The notes beneath the pieces are model-generated. The model did not search any database. It was not told the DNA's origin and saw nothing but the letters and a program-made list of their open reading frames with translations. The position numbers and the translations under genes are program-made. Below are positions 46,601 to 58,150 of a stretch of DNA of 64,000 nucleotides, in pieces; within the stretch, counting starts at the first letter, position 1, and each line of letters begins with the position of its first letter. Location: assembly GCA_964020975.1 (NCBI GenBank), contig OZ026630.1, forward strand, positions 27,524,637-27,588,636. Direction: 5' to 3'. Source of the DNA: Hermodice carunculata (lineage: Eukaryota > Annelida > Polychaeta > Eunicida > Amphinomidae).

Positions 46601-49600
46601 TGGGTTTTAAATCTTCCAGTGTTAGATTTTGATGAGATCTGTGTGGACCTAAGAATGCATGCTGATCGAAGTCACTGTCAAAACATGAGTGGGAGTTTTT
46701 ACCAGGCACTTGAATGCTGCCTGACAGCATGCACCACTTGAGGGATATACTTGAACTTCCTGGTGAAGATTGCTATGTCATGAGATGTTTAAACTAACTC
46801 AGACTGTATGTATATACCTGTTGAATTATGTACAGCTCCTAATGGGTGAAATCCTGAGAAATTTGGTGGGAATGTCGATCTATTTTGCCTTCTTCAATGT
46901 TTTGTGCACCTAAAGTAGAGTCCATGACTTTTGGTCTGACCAGGCTAGCCATAAAGTTCCTTGCTCGCATTTATAGCATAGACTTCTCATGCCATTGGCA
47001 AGATTGGAGTGCAATTCGCTAGCAGTATTTGCATAGAAGTAATATTTTTGGCATGCTGGCCAAATTTGCACTGTGCGTTTGGTGGGCTAGCAAATGCTAT
47101 TGGGTAATCGCACAATGTGAATTGCTCATTCATTTTCTAGGCATCAGAAGGCAGTCTAAAGCACACATTCCTTGCGTCAAATGTCAGTCATCTGGTGATT
47201 GACATATTTGGAAACTCATTTGAGGTTATGGTGTTGTCAGTCCAAGTATGATTCTCAGAATACTTTGGGCATTACTTGGTACCATCAGAAAGCACTTCGG
47301 GCTGCTGCTGATAAACGAAAAGTACTTGCATTTCCGGTAACTGCTGAGTGATGCATTGAAAACAACAAATTGTGTCCAATGAACTTTCCAAAATGGGCAA
47401 AATATCTGCACTGATATGTGATGCACCCGTTTTTTTGTTTTTTTGTTTTTTTTTTTCCATTCATTTTAAAATTTTGATGGAGAAACATCCCACTCTACAC
47501 TACATGTACTTAAGGGGAAAGACGCATAGTGAACAAAACACATGGACATGAGCTGCAGAAACAGTCAGATTCATTGAATGCGCTGGATATGCATTGTAAA
47601 CAGCGTAATATTGATCAGTGGTCTTTTTCGCACAATCAGTAATTTTACCGAACAAATGCTCCATCCTGCTTTTTAGTTACAATGTTGGTATGCCTCTATA
47701 AAAAAAGAAAAAAAAAAAAAACGATTTCCATGCATGCATTGAAAAAGGCCTGGTTCAGCCGACTTGGGGGGTGGGGGGCTCGATGCTGCCGAATACGGCC
47801 AACTTTTAAGAGGGGAAAAGGGGTAAGTAGGCCCCGCACAAAAATAGAAGGATGCCCTGCCCTGCCCTTTATCATTCATGCCTGGGCTTTTATTTGGAAG
47901 ATTTCCCCTTCAGTTTGCATGTTCAGCATACTTTGCCATCCATTGCAAGCCAACTGACCATTTCCAACCAAAACAGAAAGCGATAGCCATTGCAAATACG
48001 CATTTGCAAGCATGAACCTGGGCAATGGTCAATTTTATGCAAATCAGCTGGCAAGCATCTTGAGCATGTTCATGCTCAAAGTTGGCAATGGCTTTGTGCG
48101 TTTGGTCAATCAACATCTGATGGCATCGCTAACAATGTGCCGTTCAAACCTGGAAGTGAATTTGCGCATTGCCAGCCTCTGCCGTTTTTTCATGACCACG
48201 CTTAGCTCAGTGTGAGCAGGTGAAACATCATGCTGGCAAAACTAGCATAGGTTTCACTGGCGCAATGAGAAAATATACTAGCAATGCAGACCAAAATTCC
48301 TGGGCTGTACTCTAGTTTTCTGTTTGAAAAGCTATGAACATAGTGAAGTACAACAATGGTCAGGTGACTTGCCATCAAGCATATCTGGCATATGTACTGG
48401 GTTTGGAATTTGGGGGGAAATCTTAGAAGTTCTTCTTTGTTTCTATAAAGCCACTTGGCCTGTGGATTTGAAATTGCACACAAATGGTTCTCGGTACCCG
48501 TGGAACAGGGTGGGACTTATTTTTGGTTGGAAGATCAGCTGAGGACAGGCTTTTCAAACAGTCTTTTTGTTTGGAACGGCATCGTAACTTGGGGCAATAT
48601 GCAATGTTCATTGTCCCTTATTGACAGGAAAACAGATTACATGAAAAAAAGTATCTTGGAATATTTGTGTAGAATAATCTGTAGAAATTCAAGTGAAATG
48701 AATGTTGGTTATTATTGGAATTTTTTTAGATATATTCAAAAATTAATATAAATATATTGTATGTTGCAGCATGCCTGTACAACAATAATTTTATTTTACC
48801 CCGTAAAAAGGATATTGGGGGATCAGTGGATTATCAAGATGCGTGCAATCATGGGAATATATGGATTTACTCTGTTTTTGAATAATATAAAGATCTAAGG
48901 GGTGTTGAACTAAAGTCACTTTCATCCCATCCACACTGTACCTTAAGAGTTTATGAAACTACTCTCAAGAGGTAAGGTTCAAAAAGATGATTGACGCAAT
49001 CATTATGTTACAAAACAATTATGGCTTGAGGTATGTCATGTTTAGAGCTTGCCTTGGTGTGATTCAGGTTGTGTGAAGCATTTAATAAGCTGATGTGTAA
49101 AGTGCCTTGTCCTCATGTGATGAATCCTGTAGTTCCACGTGGTGTATGTATTGTATGTTTCTATGGCCTTGTAATGATAAAGATGGCGTTGTAGCTTTCA
49201 GGCCTGTCTGGTACTCCCTATTGCCTGCCCCCAGTTTTCCTATCATTGAGATGAGGAGACGTGACTTCATATACTTGCAGTGCCTGCACACCATGTTTTG
49301 AATGAGATATGGTTGCTATACTTGTGACCAAGAGCTCGACATGCATTGTCATCTACTCATCATTAGCATGTTGTTGAGACATGGCCATCACACATATATC
49401 ATGAGCAGGATGAGACATGTGGCTGTCATACTACCATGATACTCATAATTGGCATATTTACAAGACATGCCTGTCATACATGTATTATAAGCATGATGAG
49501 ACATAAGTGCATTTATGGTCTTACAGGCTTATTGTGAATATGATGAAAAATGGCAGACATTCTCATGAGCATATGGGACATCTCTGCTATATATGCTCAT

Positions 49601-49694
49601 GGGATTGTTTTGTCAGACCACAATAATGTCTACTGTCTCGGGAGTATAAAATTGTGAAAGCTTTGGAATATACAGAATGGAGTCTGCAGACCTT
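46601..49694. other. No supported gene; intron-like
   Basis: About 3.1 kb downstream of the MGNC exon donor, probably intron. No ORF with a credible family or splice context was found. Confidence 0.5.
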
Positions 49695-49698
49695 TTAA

Positions 49699-49898
49699 CT
49701 CTTTCCCAACTAAAACTGGCTGGAGTTCAAATGTTGTCATCTTCAATATGCATAACAATTTCAGGTGTAATGAAAAACAGTTTGAATGAGAATTACAGGT
49801 CAAGATAGCATGGGCTGGGTGAAGAGGTTTTCCTGCCATGGTAAGCGTCCAAGCCATGCCTAGGAAAGCTGTTGACCTAACTCAAGGGGGATAGGGCT
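49699..49898. mobile_element. P1-family TTAA short element, copy 2
   Basis: Left TTAA at 49695-49698, then CTCTTTCCCAACTAAAACTG. The right end CTCAAGGGGGATAGGG has lost a clear TTAA. Contains AGGAAAGCTGTTGACCTAA and a partial CCATGG-centred inverted arm. Confidence 0.7.
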
Positions 49899-51113
49899 AT
49901 AAACCACTAAGTGAGGGAGAGGACAACGTTTTCACAGAGCATATGCTGTAAGGCCTTGACATGACGGCAAGCCCTCAAAATTTTTTGCTTAATAGAGCTT
50001 TAATCCACTACTTAAATTAAATTTTTGTGTTGAGAGTGCAAAATAATGTCACTGATATATTTTCAGTTGATATAAGAACCAGGATAAAGCCAGTTCATGA
50101 ATTTGCTTCTTTGTTTGTCAACTGAACTTGTGGGTCATCATTTTAAATTGCCGGGGAAATGTCCTTCCTGGGGATGGGAGAGGGTAATGAAAAGGAGTAC
50201 CTTTTGTACATATTTGAAAATGTTGAACCATCCCTGAACAAAGTAAATGTAATCCCAGGCCCCTCCAAAGTTTCAGAATTTGGTTGCCTCCTATACTGTC
50301 CTTTGGAATTAATATTCAAAATTTGTGTAATAACCTGCTATTTGTTATTTGTGATCAACCAGGTTGGACCCCCCCCCCCCCCCCCCCCCCCCGTTAATAT
50401 CATTCTTTTTACGTTTGTGAAATTGAAAGGTCAATAATTGGCCGACAGTACTTACTGGCATGGAGCATCAACAAATTACTCAGTGTTGATGGGATAAAGC
50501 ACCCAGCTGGCCTCAAGGGAGAGGGGCCTGGGTAACCAAAAAGAAATTTCAGACGACTACTTCATCTGGTCACAAATTTAAATGCCCAATCAAGTCAGTA
50601 TGTATGTAGAAGGATTTCCCAAATATGTTTTTCCTTTATCCTTCTGGATGGAATGATAGCCAGAAAACAGGAATTATTGGTGAAAACAAGCACAACTGTT
50701 GAAACAAAATGATCAGTGCACCCAATTAGATGACATCACACAGTGGCTCTGGTTGAGTTCAACATCCACTGCCACCCATAAAAGGTTATATGTATATGGT
50801 TTGGGTGTCTGGTCAGCACTGCTGACCTCATCTGAATTTATTTGATAAGTACTAGTAAATGCCAGCTTCCCTGTGGTCCAGAAAACAGACATGGAAAACT
50901 TGAGTTGTGACCCTCTTGATTGAATGAAATCTGTGTCCCTAAATGCTTGTTTGCTTTGAGAAAATTTTATTTTTTGTGTACGTATTGTACAAAAATTGCA
51001 TATGCAATGTAAAAAGTATATCATGGGAAATTTTGAGACATATTGCTCTTCAAATCTGAGTTGGAGTTTTTGATGTCCGTGAGTTCAGTCTTAGTTTAGA
51101 TGTGCTGTATTAA
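49899..51113. other. No supported gene; poly-C tract
   Basis: A C run of about 23 bases lies at 50370-50392. The remainder is intron-like. Confidence 0.5.
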
Positions 51114-51559
51114 CCCTGTCCCCTTAACTCATTCCATACCAGTCCCTGATTTTTCCATATATTTACCTAGATTTAAGACGACAATTGCATATTTAAATCT
51201 GTCATGAAAAGTGGTTTCATTCAAGTACCAACATGCCTATAGTCTTAAGTCAGTGGTACTGGCACTGCCTGGCAAGTCATGCTGCAGCTGCCGCTAGGGC
51301 AGCTGCAGCATGACTTGCCAGGCAGTGCCAGAACCACTGACGAAAGCCTGTCACCATAGTATGGAATGAGTTAACGTGGCCAAAACTGGTTGATGGTCTA
51401 ATGTTGTCTGTTTCTGTGTTTTTTCAACTGATTTCAATAGTGAAGAAAAACAATTTGACTTAGAATTGTATAGGAGACTTATCAATATCATATGCCCTAG
51501 GTCAACAGCTTTCCTGGGCATGGGTTGCACACTGAGTCGTAATTCAAGGGGGGTGGGGG
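51114..51559. mobile_element. P1-family TTAA short element, copy 3, split by another element
   Basis: Outer ends: TTAA (51110-51113) then CCCTGTCCCC on the left, AATTCAAGGGGGG...GGGGG then TTAA (51560-51563) on the right. Internal words (AACTGGTTGATGGTC, TTTTTTCAACTGATTTCA, GGTCAACAGCTTTCC) identify the family. A second TTAA element lies 10 bases inside the left end. Confidence 0.75.
51128..51370. mobile_element. TTAA short element with giant central hairpin, nested in P1 copy 3
   Basis: Ends CTCATTCCATAC (51128-51139) and its exact inverse GTATGGAATGAG (51359-51370), each flanked by TTAA (51124-51127, 51371-51374). Length is 243 bp. The centre is a 44-bp-arm hairpin (51249-51292 and 51298-51341, loop GCTAG, one mismatch). 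No ORF. Confidence 0.9.
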
Positions 51560-51563
51560 TTAA

Positions 51564-52209
51564 AGTGAACTGGTTTATCATAAAGCTGTATGTGGTATAA
51601 CTGCTATATGTGGACCCATATACATTTGCCTCTCCATATTACTGCAACAATGTGTGTACAACAGAGACATTGTAATCAGCTACATTTATGAGTGCTTGAT
51701 ATCCAGATCTGCCCACCTTTTCACACAATCTCATGCATTTGCATGAATACAGCTTCTTTGAAGTCAGACATAAACATGCTGTATTAGAGTAATTGTACCA
51801 CTGACAATGTTTATTTTTCAGCACCCGATAAAAAAGAATTAATGTGTTCACAGCAGGTTTGTTAGCTTGCATATAACAGTATTTGGCTTAGGAAGACAGA
51901 TGGTAATGAAAGAGTGTTATTTTGAAATCGGAACACTGTGCTGATACTCATTTCTATGAGGGCATTAACTGTGCACACATATCCACATGTCACCTTGTAT
52001 AAATACTGAACCACCTGTCATTTTCCTGTAGACTTAGACTATAGCCTGTGGTTCATGTTTTAATATTTAAAAATCTGAAAGCTAATTTCTCTTTGCTTGT
52101 TTTATAGATCTGTGTTTGGTTAAGGTCATAAAAAAACAACCAGGAATCAATGAAATCATCTCTTTAAGCCTTCTGCATATGGAGGGATGCTTATTGCTTC
52201 TGTTGTGTA
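51564..52209. other. No recognisable gene
   Basis: Intron-like; nothing supported. Confidence 0.5.
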
Positions 52210-52392
52210 TACAGTGGCACCTCTCTTGAGAGACCCCTCTAATGAGAGACCACATATCTTTTTAAGACTGCTCTCTCAGAACACTGCGCTATCTTTTCCA
52301 TGTTATTGTACCTCTAATGAAAGACCACCTGTTTTGAGAGACTGCATTTTGACCTGCTGTAGGGGTGGTCTCTCAAAAGAGGTACCACTGTA
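52210..52392. mobile_element. TACAGTG-family short TIR element, complete
   Basis: The left end TACAGTGGCACCTCTCTTGA and the inverted right end TACAGTGGTACCTCTTTTGA match over about 27 bases including GAGAGACC. TA at each end is the likely target. Internal TAATGAGAGACCAC/TAATGAAAGACCACC words repeat. Confidence 0.85.
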
Positions 52393-53507
52393 GTTGATTT
52401 CTACATTATGGAGGGGTGGAGGAATGGCCTGTATTTGAATTGCCAAACTTCTTCCCTCCCCCTCCTCCCCTCCCCCCCCCCCCCCCCCAGTCCAAAACCA
52501 CTTTTTTTTTTTTTTTTTTTTTTTAATTTTGATCTTGCCATACAGTTGTGCTCAGGAATAGGTTCTTTCCAAACACAGCATATCTGCATCTACATGCAAA
52601 TTTACCCAAATGTTTTGCATATTTTTTCCCATGTTTTTTATGTTTTAAGAAATTTATTTTGAGTACGCGCCAAATTGCATCCTGTTCTGCTTCCATGTGG
52701 ATTCAGTTAGGCACAGTAAATTCCATTTGGTTTCACGTGCAGATGTGCCACACTTATGTCAACAAATGAGGTCTAAGGGCATATGAAAATATGGACTGAG
52801 CACATTGGATTGCAGAGTCTGTGCACAAATAAAGGTGAGAGTGGAATCGTGTGGCACATATATCGGCGGCAAAACGTAACATGAGCTGTGGCAAAGGTCT
52901 TCATCCAGGCTTGTTTTGTCACATATTATAACTTGTTGCAACGTGATTGAGATGTTAACCCGTAAAAGGCTACTTTTCCTTGGCTCCATCCCGTTCTGTT
53001 GTGAAGTTCTCTTGCTGCTGAGTTTCATGTTTGCAACATTGTGATGTTTTGCACTCCACATGAAACAAAAGAAGTTTGATGGGACAAGTGTCATTTGGGT
53101 GTAATATGGTTGGCAAAGTGCTCAATTTTTTCATCAACATCACGATGGTGTTATGTAAAATATCAAATTTCATTGTTGAGATATAAATTGTACCTTTCAT
53201 GGTGGCTTCACTTCGAAGCACTTCACACAACTTTTTGGGTCATTGTTACCAATTTTTTTCCAGGTTGAGGCACTAGCTGTCTATTTCCTGACCATAATTC
53301 CAAAAAATTTTTTGTTCGAGCTGGTCTAACAGACCATCTATGGAAAGCATGAGCATAGAGCTGTGACAATATCAAATTGAGACCCGACAATGTACTCTGT
53401 AACCATGGCTATTGCTCAGAGCAGGTAACCTTCATCACTCACACAGAGAGCGTCTGTGGCAATGAGCTCTTAAGCCAGCTGGAACACAGAGCTTCCTACT
53501 GGCTTAA
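52393..53507. other. No supported gene; C and T tracts
   Basis: A C-rich run at about 52450-52490 is followed by a T run at 52502-52524. Otherwise unassigned sequence with ORFs of no recognisable family. Confidence 0.5.
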
Positions 53508-53738
53508 CCCTTTCCCCCTTGAATTGAGACTGAGTCAACAGCTTTCCTTGGCATGGGTTGGGCACTAGCGCCCAACCCATGTCAAGGAAAGCTGTTGACC
53601 TGGGGCACGTGATCTTGATAGGTCTCATCTACAATTCTCAGTCAAACTGTTTTTCATGACTGTTGAAATTAGTTGAAAACGTTGAAGCAGACGACATTTG
53701 ACCACCAGCTGGTTTTGGCTGGTTAAAGGGGAAAAGGG
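53508..53738. mobile_element. P1-family TTAA short element, copy 4 (best preserved)
   Basis: TTAA at 53504-53507 and 53739-53742. Ends CCCTTTCCCCCTTGAATTGA on the left and, inverted, CCCTTTTCCCCTTTAACC on the right, a piggyBac-like CCCTTT start. Holds a 30-bp-arm hairpin (53534-53563, loop ACTAGC, 53570-53599) with one mismatch. 231 bp, no ORF. Confidence 0.9.
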
Positions 53739-53742
53739 TTAA

Positions 53743-54721
53743 CCTGAACCAAGTACTGCCAGCTCTGAAGGGCAGACTGCATGGGAGCAATCCCTGAAAT
53801 AACAAAGAATTGTTCACCAAAGGGATCAGATTCACCAAATTGCCCAGTCCAAGGTCATCTCCCACAGATGCTTTGAAGACCTGGCAGGTCCTCTGGAGGT
53901 CTCCAACCCTACCAAGGATAAGCAGCTCATATCATCATATGGTTTAAAAAAGAATTTCATACATGAAATGAATCAGCAGCTATACCACTGATATTCTTTT
54001 CAGATACCAAGAAACACAAATATTGTTCATCACCCATTGACTAGAGAATTTGCCTGTCAGTTTGAAAGTACATTCTGCAGTACAGTGGCAGTTTGTCTTC
54101 ACGAAATGAAGCTGAAAAGTTAGTCCACTCCAGTCTGACCTAGACTAGTGGATAGCCAGGTGCTCTGAAAGCATGAATGACAGCTCACAGTTCTTGCAAG
54201 AACCTAGTGTTACCAACCTCATCTCTGCAGAAAGCATCAGCATCAGCTCACAAAACGCTGAATTTTTTGTAGTAGCCTGCTGGGTCACAGTTCTCCTGGC
54301 TGATTCAGAGTTGTCTTGATGCAGTGTCCCTATAAGAATGCCTAGAAAAATCTCTGACCCTACTACAGTGGCATCAGGCAGCTAAGGATTAGCCTCTTGC
54401 TGAAGTTCCACATATCTGTGCTTCAGTTTACCAGACTATATAACAACAACAGAGCAGACAACCTTGCCTTTTCATTCAAAATACAATTTATGAATGACCC
54501 AACATGCCCAAGTAACACCACAGCTTCAGGCTAGTCTGCACTGCACATGCTCAAATTCCAGATAGGGCAACATTTTCTACTGCCTGTCTTCACTGGCAAA
54601 TCAAGATTAAGGGGCTCTTATCTGTTACCATGCCAACCAGAGGTTTCAAGTTAATGTTCCTCTTTGGCTTGCACAAACTAGTTTGGCAGGGCATTTATTG
54701 CCTTGCTAAAGATTAAACATG
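53743..54721. other. No recognisable gene
   Basis: Unassigned sequence; no supported ORF or repeat. Confidence 0.5.
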
Positions 54722-55795
54722 TAGTGGTGGACCCCCAGTATAGACCATGTGCACACTAGTCTGAGTGCATTCATTATAATGGTGGCCCCCCAGTATAGAC
54801 CATGTGCACACCAGTCTGAGTGCATTCATTATAATGGTGGACCCCCAGTATGGACCATGTGCTCACCAGTCTGAGTGCATTCATTATAATGGTGGACCCC
54901 CAGTATGGACCATGTGCACACCAGGTCTTGGACCAGTAAATCAAACCTAATAGAGTTACATGTTAAATTGGCTATATTCAGCAGCTTGTCTATGACATTT
55001 AAAAGTTTCGTTGACATTGTACCTGTCATTTTTCTCAAAGCTTACTTCGATGACACTTACACTATCAATAGAAAATGGGGGCAAAACCAATTAACTTTTT
55101 TGCTACTCGCGCATTTGTTTATGCTTACCTCCATAGTTACAGTTCCGAAGCAAACCTTGGTGAAATAATAGCCCAACAAAATTTCTGGTTCAAGAATGAA
55201 ATGTTGAAGTGACACCCTTCCCAAACCCACAGATAATCAGGCATATTTATTCCCTTTATATGACAAGAAATGCATAAGAGTTTCTCTGCTCCCTAATTTT
55301 TAATAGCCTGTCACCTGAGGTGCTGTATTCATTGCGTGACTGAAAGTTCTGACACACCTGCAGCTGCAGCGTATTTACTGGTCCAAGACCACCAGTCTGA
55401 GTGCATTCATTATAATGGTGGACCCCCAGTATAGACCATGTGCACACCAATCTGAGTGCATTCACTATAATGGTGGACCCCCAGTATAGACCTTGTGCAC
55501 ACCAATTTGAGTGCATTCATTATAATGGTGGCCCCCAGTATAGACCATGTGCACACCAGTCTGAGTGCATTCATTATAATGGTGGCCCCCAGTATAGACC
55601 ATGTGCACACCAGTCTGAGTGCATTCATTATAATGGTGGACCCCCAGTATAGACCATGTGCACACCAATCTTGAGTGCATTCATTATAATGGTGGACCCC
55701 CAGTATAGACCATGTGCACACCAATCTTGAGTGCATTCATTATAATGGTGGACCCCCAGTGTAGACCATTTGCACACCAGTCTGAGTGCATTCAG
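54722..55795. repeat. ~55-bp tandem array split by an insertion
   Basis: Units such as GTGGACCCCCAGTATAGACC followed by ATGTGCACACCAGTCTGAGT and GCATTCATTATAATG repeat about 3.6 times (54722-54923) and about 7 times (55391-55795), with 54-56 bp spacing. The two blocks are one array interrupted by the 467-bp element. The YRPCAHQ-type ORFs come from the repeat. Confidence 0.95.
54924..55390. mobile_element. 467-bp TIR element inside the 55-bp array
   Basis: The left end GGTCTTGGACCAGTAAAT (54924-54941) is exactly inverted at 55373-55390. ACCA, part of the array unit, is present on both sides (54920-54923, 55391-55394), so the insertion is clean with a 4-bp target duplication. No convincing ORF; superfamily unassigned. 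Confidence 0.88.
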
Positions 55796-58150
55796 ATTAT
55801 GTTTTATATGTTAAAATATTAAAATATAATTTGCTTTGTTGGATGTCAGGGGATTTTTTTTTCTGTTGATGTCCAGCAATGTACTCTTTATTAACATGAT
55901 AAGGTAGTCTCAATTTCCCAATGATTGTCATCAAAATATCATCCAATGGGTGAACAGCTTTGTCTCAGTAAGCTATTCAATCTTAGACAAACTAATCATG
56001 AGTGGCCAAATTTATATTACCGTACGTAATTACAGGGTAGCGGCAGCAGGCTCAGTACATGTACATACAGCCTGTACATTATAACATTGGTAAACACATA
56101 CATCATGTATATTATAACAGTGGTAAACACATACAGCCTGTACACATCCTCACTGAACACACAGACCGCATTTGAACCTCCCAAGATAATGTTTTTGTGG
56201 AGATTATAGAGTGGTAGATCAGTTTCGAACTTCCAATCTGTTTAACCAGTAAAAACGATGAAGGTATTGAAAATCAACAATCAACGATGCCTTTGCTCAC
56301 AATGCTAGTGATTACTGCGAAATGTGTAAGTTCAGTGGTCTTGTGGGACATTAATGCCTTTATGTTTGTTGAAAAAGGTTCAGTGGTTTGACCAAAATGT
56401 ATGAAGCAGCGCTGATGTTTACACAGGACTAAGTGAATTTATATTTGATTTGGTACTGTATTTTGCATTTGTAACTGTTAATAATATGCCATTGGTCACA
56501 ATTGAATAATTCCTTGAAATGAATTAGTGAATGCTTTTAATGTTTTTTTTCCCTGGTGTAAACTGATATATGGGTAAATATATTTTGATTCTTCAAGGTA
56601 CATTCTGCAGGAAAGGTACACCTAACTTGGCTTTCAGTGGTGCAAGGTGACTTTTAAAACTTTTAACTCGATTGATACACTTCATTTACTCAAGATCTAT
56701 AGCTTGGGAAGGGTCCATCTTCATCATCAGTGACTCCCCATAATGGAAGGCACATAAGTTTCAAGGACTTCCAAACTTTTAACAATGTGATTTGACCCAC
56801 TTCCTTATTCCAGGCCAGGTCAGTGCTATTCAGTAGCCAAATGGTTAGTTGCTAAGAAATGTGTGAATTGGCATATGAATTTTGTAAGCTTTAGCCAAAT
56901 TGGCTAAGAATATTTCATAATTCATTCAAGTTTTCATGCAATGATTCATCGCATTGTGCTTAATTATTCAGATTTCTTGAGCTGAGTTTCTTAATTTTTT
57001 TCATGATTTTGGCTAATATTATCAACACTTGGCTAATGAAAATAGCATAACTGTAGCTAAACTGGCCACTATTTAAAAATTCCTAGCACCAGTCCAACCA
57101 GGCATATAGTGTCATTGATGGAGTCCCCATGTGGGTGTTTATCAGTTTATGTCCACAGCAAGACGTTAATAGTAATAATTTAAGTATTTGTCTAAAAAAG
57201 CTATATAAAATTTATCAGTGTTAATGGTAGTTGACATAGAATATTTTTTTTAAAAAAATGAAGGACGTTGCAGAAAAAAAAGCTTTGATTTATGAGACCA
57301 GAATAGAGCTCTCATGAAACCAAGGACCCTCTATGATAGAGGGTCCTTGATGAAACACACAGTTAATATTTTAGAGTATGTTTATATACCAGTCTCAATG
57401 TTGACACTTTAAATCTCACCCACAAGTTTCATTCAAAATTACATGTATGTGCAGGATTGCCCGGGCTGGCACTAGAAAATTTATCATTTTAGCCAGTCTG
57501 GCTAACTTAGCTGAAAACTTATCTGCCAGATTTAGCCCAATTAAATTTTGGAGGTACCACTTGGGACTAGTTCAAAATGATTTTATTGCATGAGCCATTT
57601 TTTGGCTAAAAAATCAAGAATATTTTATTTGCCAAAAAGAACCAGATTTAGGTACATGTATGATGATCATTTTCTAATAAATTGTGAACTTGTAGCAACA
57701 TTTTACATGTACAATCTTAATTTATATGTGCAACATCCTTTAGGCAGTTTGGCTAGCTGATGACAAAAACTATTAGCCAGGTCACACCTTTTTTACCCAG
57801 TGCTAACAGGCTAATGCTTAGTGCTAGCTCAGAATGCAAAATTGAAGCAGTAAAGGTTTGACGTGGATCCATCTTGTGGTTCAAAGGGTTAAATGCTGAT
57901 TTACAAGCATTTTCCACTGAACGGAGATTTACAATTGTTCACATTTACTGGGGTAAATATGTTAATAATGTTGAACAACCTTTGGGTTTTCTAAACTTCC
58001 TCATTTTAGCAAGCTACTTCCTGCCTCTTCCTAATCTGTTGGCAAGTTTGAATAAATGTGAGTACAATATCATTCGGCAAATGTGGTGAATATGCCCATG
58101 TGAGCATATATAACTGGAAAGGTTGGCCGATCATATTCATCATGTTTATT
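55796..58150. other. No supported gene; one 29-bp palindrome
   Basis: A perfect palindrome lies at 57321-57349 (CAAGGACCCTCTAT, G, then its complement). Repeated TTAGCCAAATTGGCTAA-like words occur between 56835 and 57830, perhaps an old dispersed repeat. No gene recognised. Confidence 0.55.

Noticed and set aside
55410-55736. 108-codon ORF of repeated CTWSILGVHHYNE
   Set aside because: Generated by the 54-55-bp tandem array; frame keeps shifting with unit length.
54720-55800. CRISPR-like appearance of regular direct repeats
   Set aside because: Units are directly adjacent with no unique spacers, in an obviously eukaryotic context.
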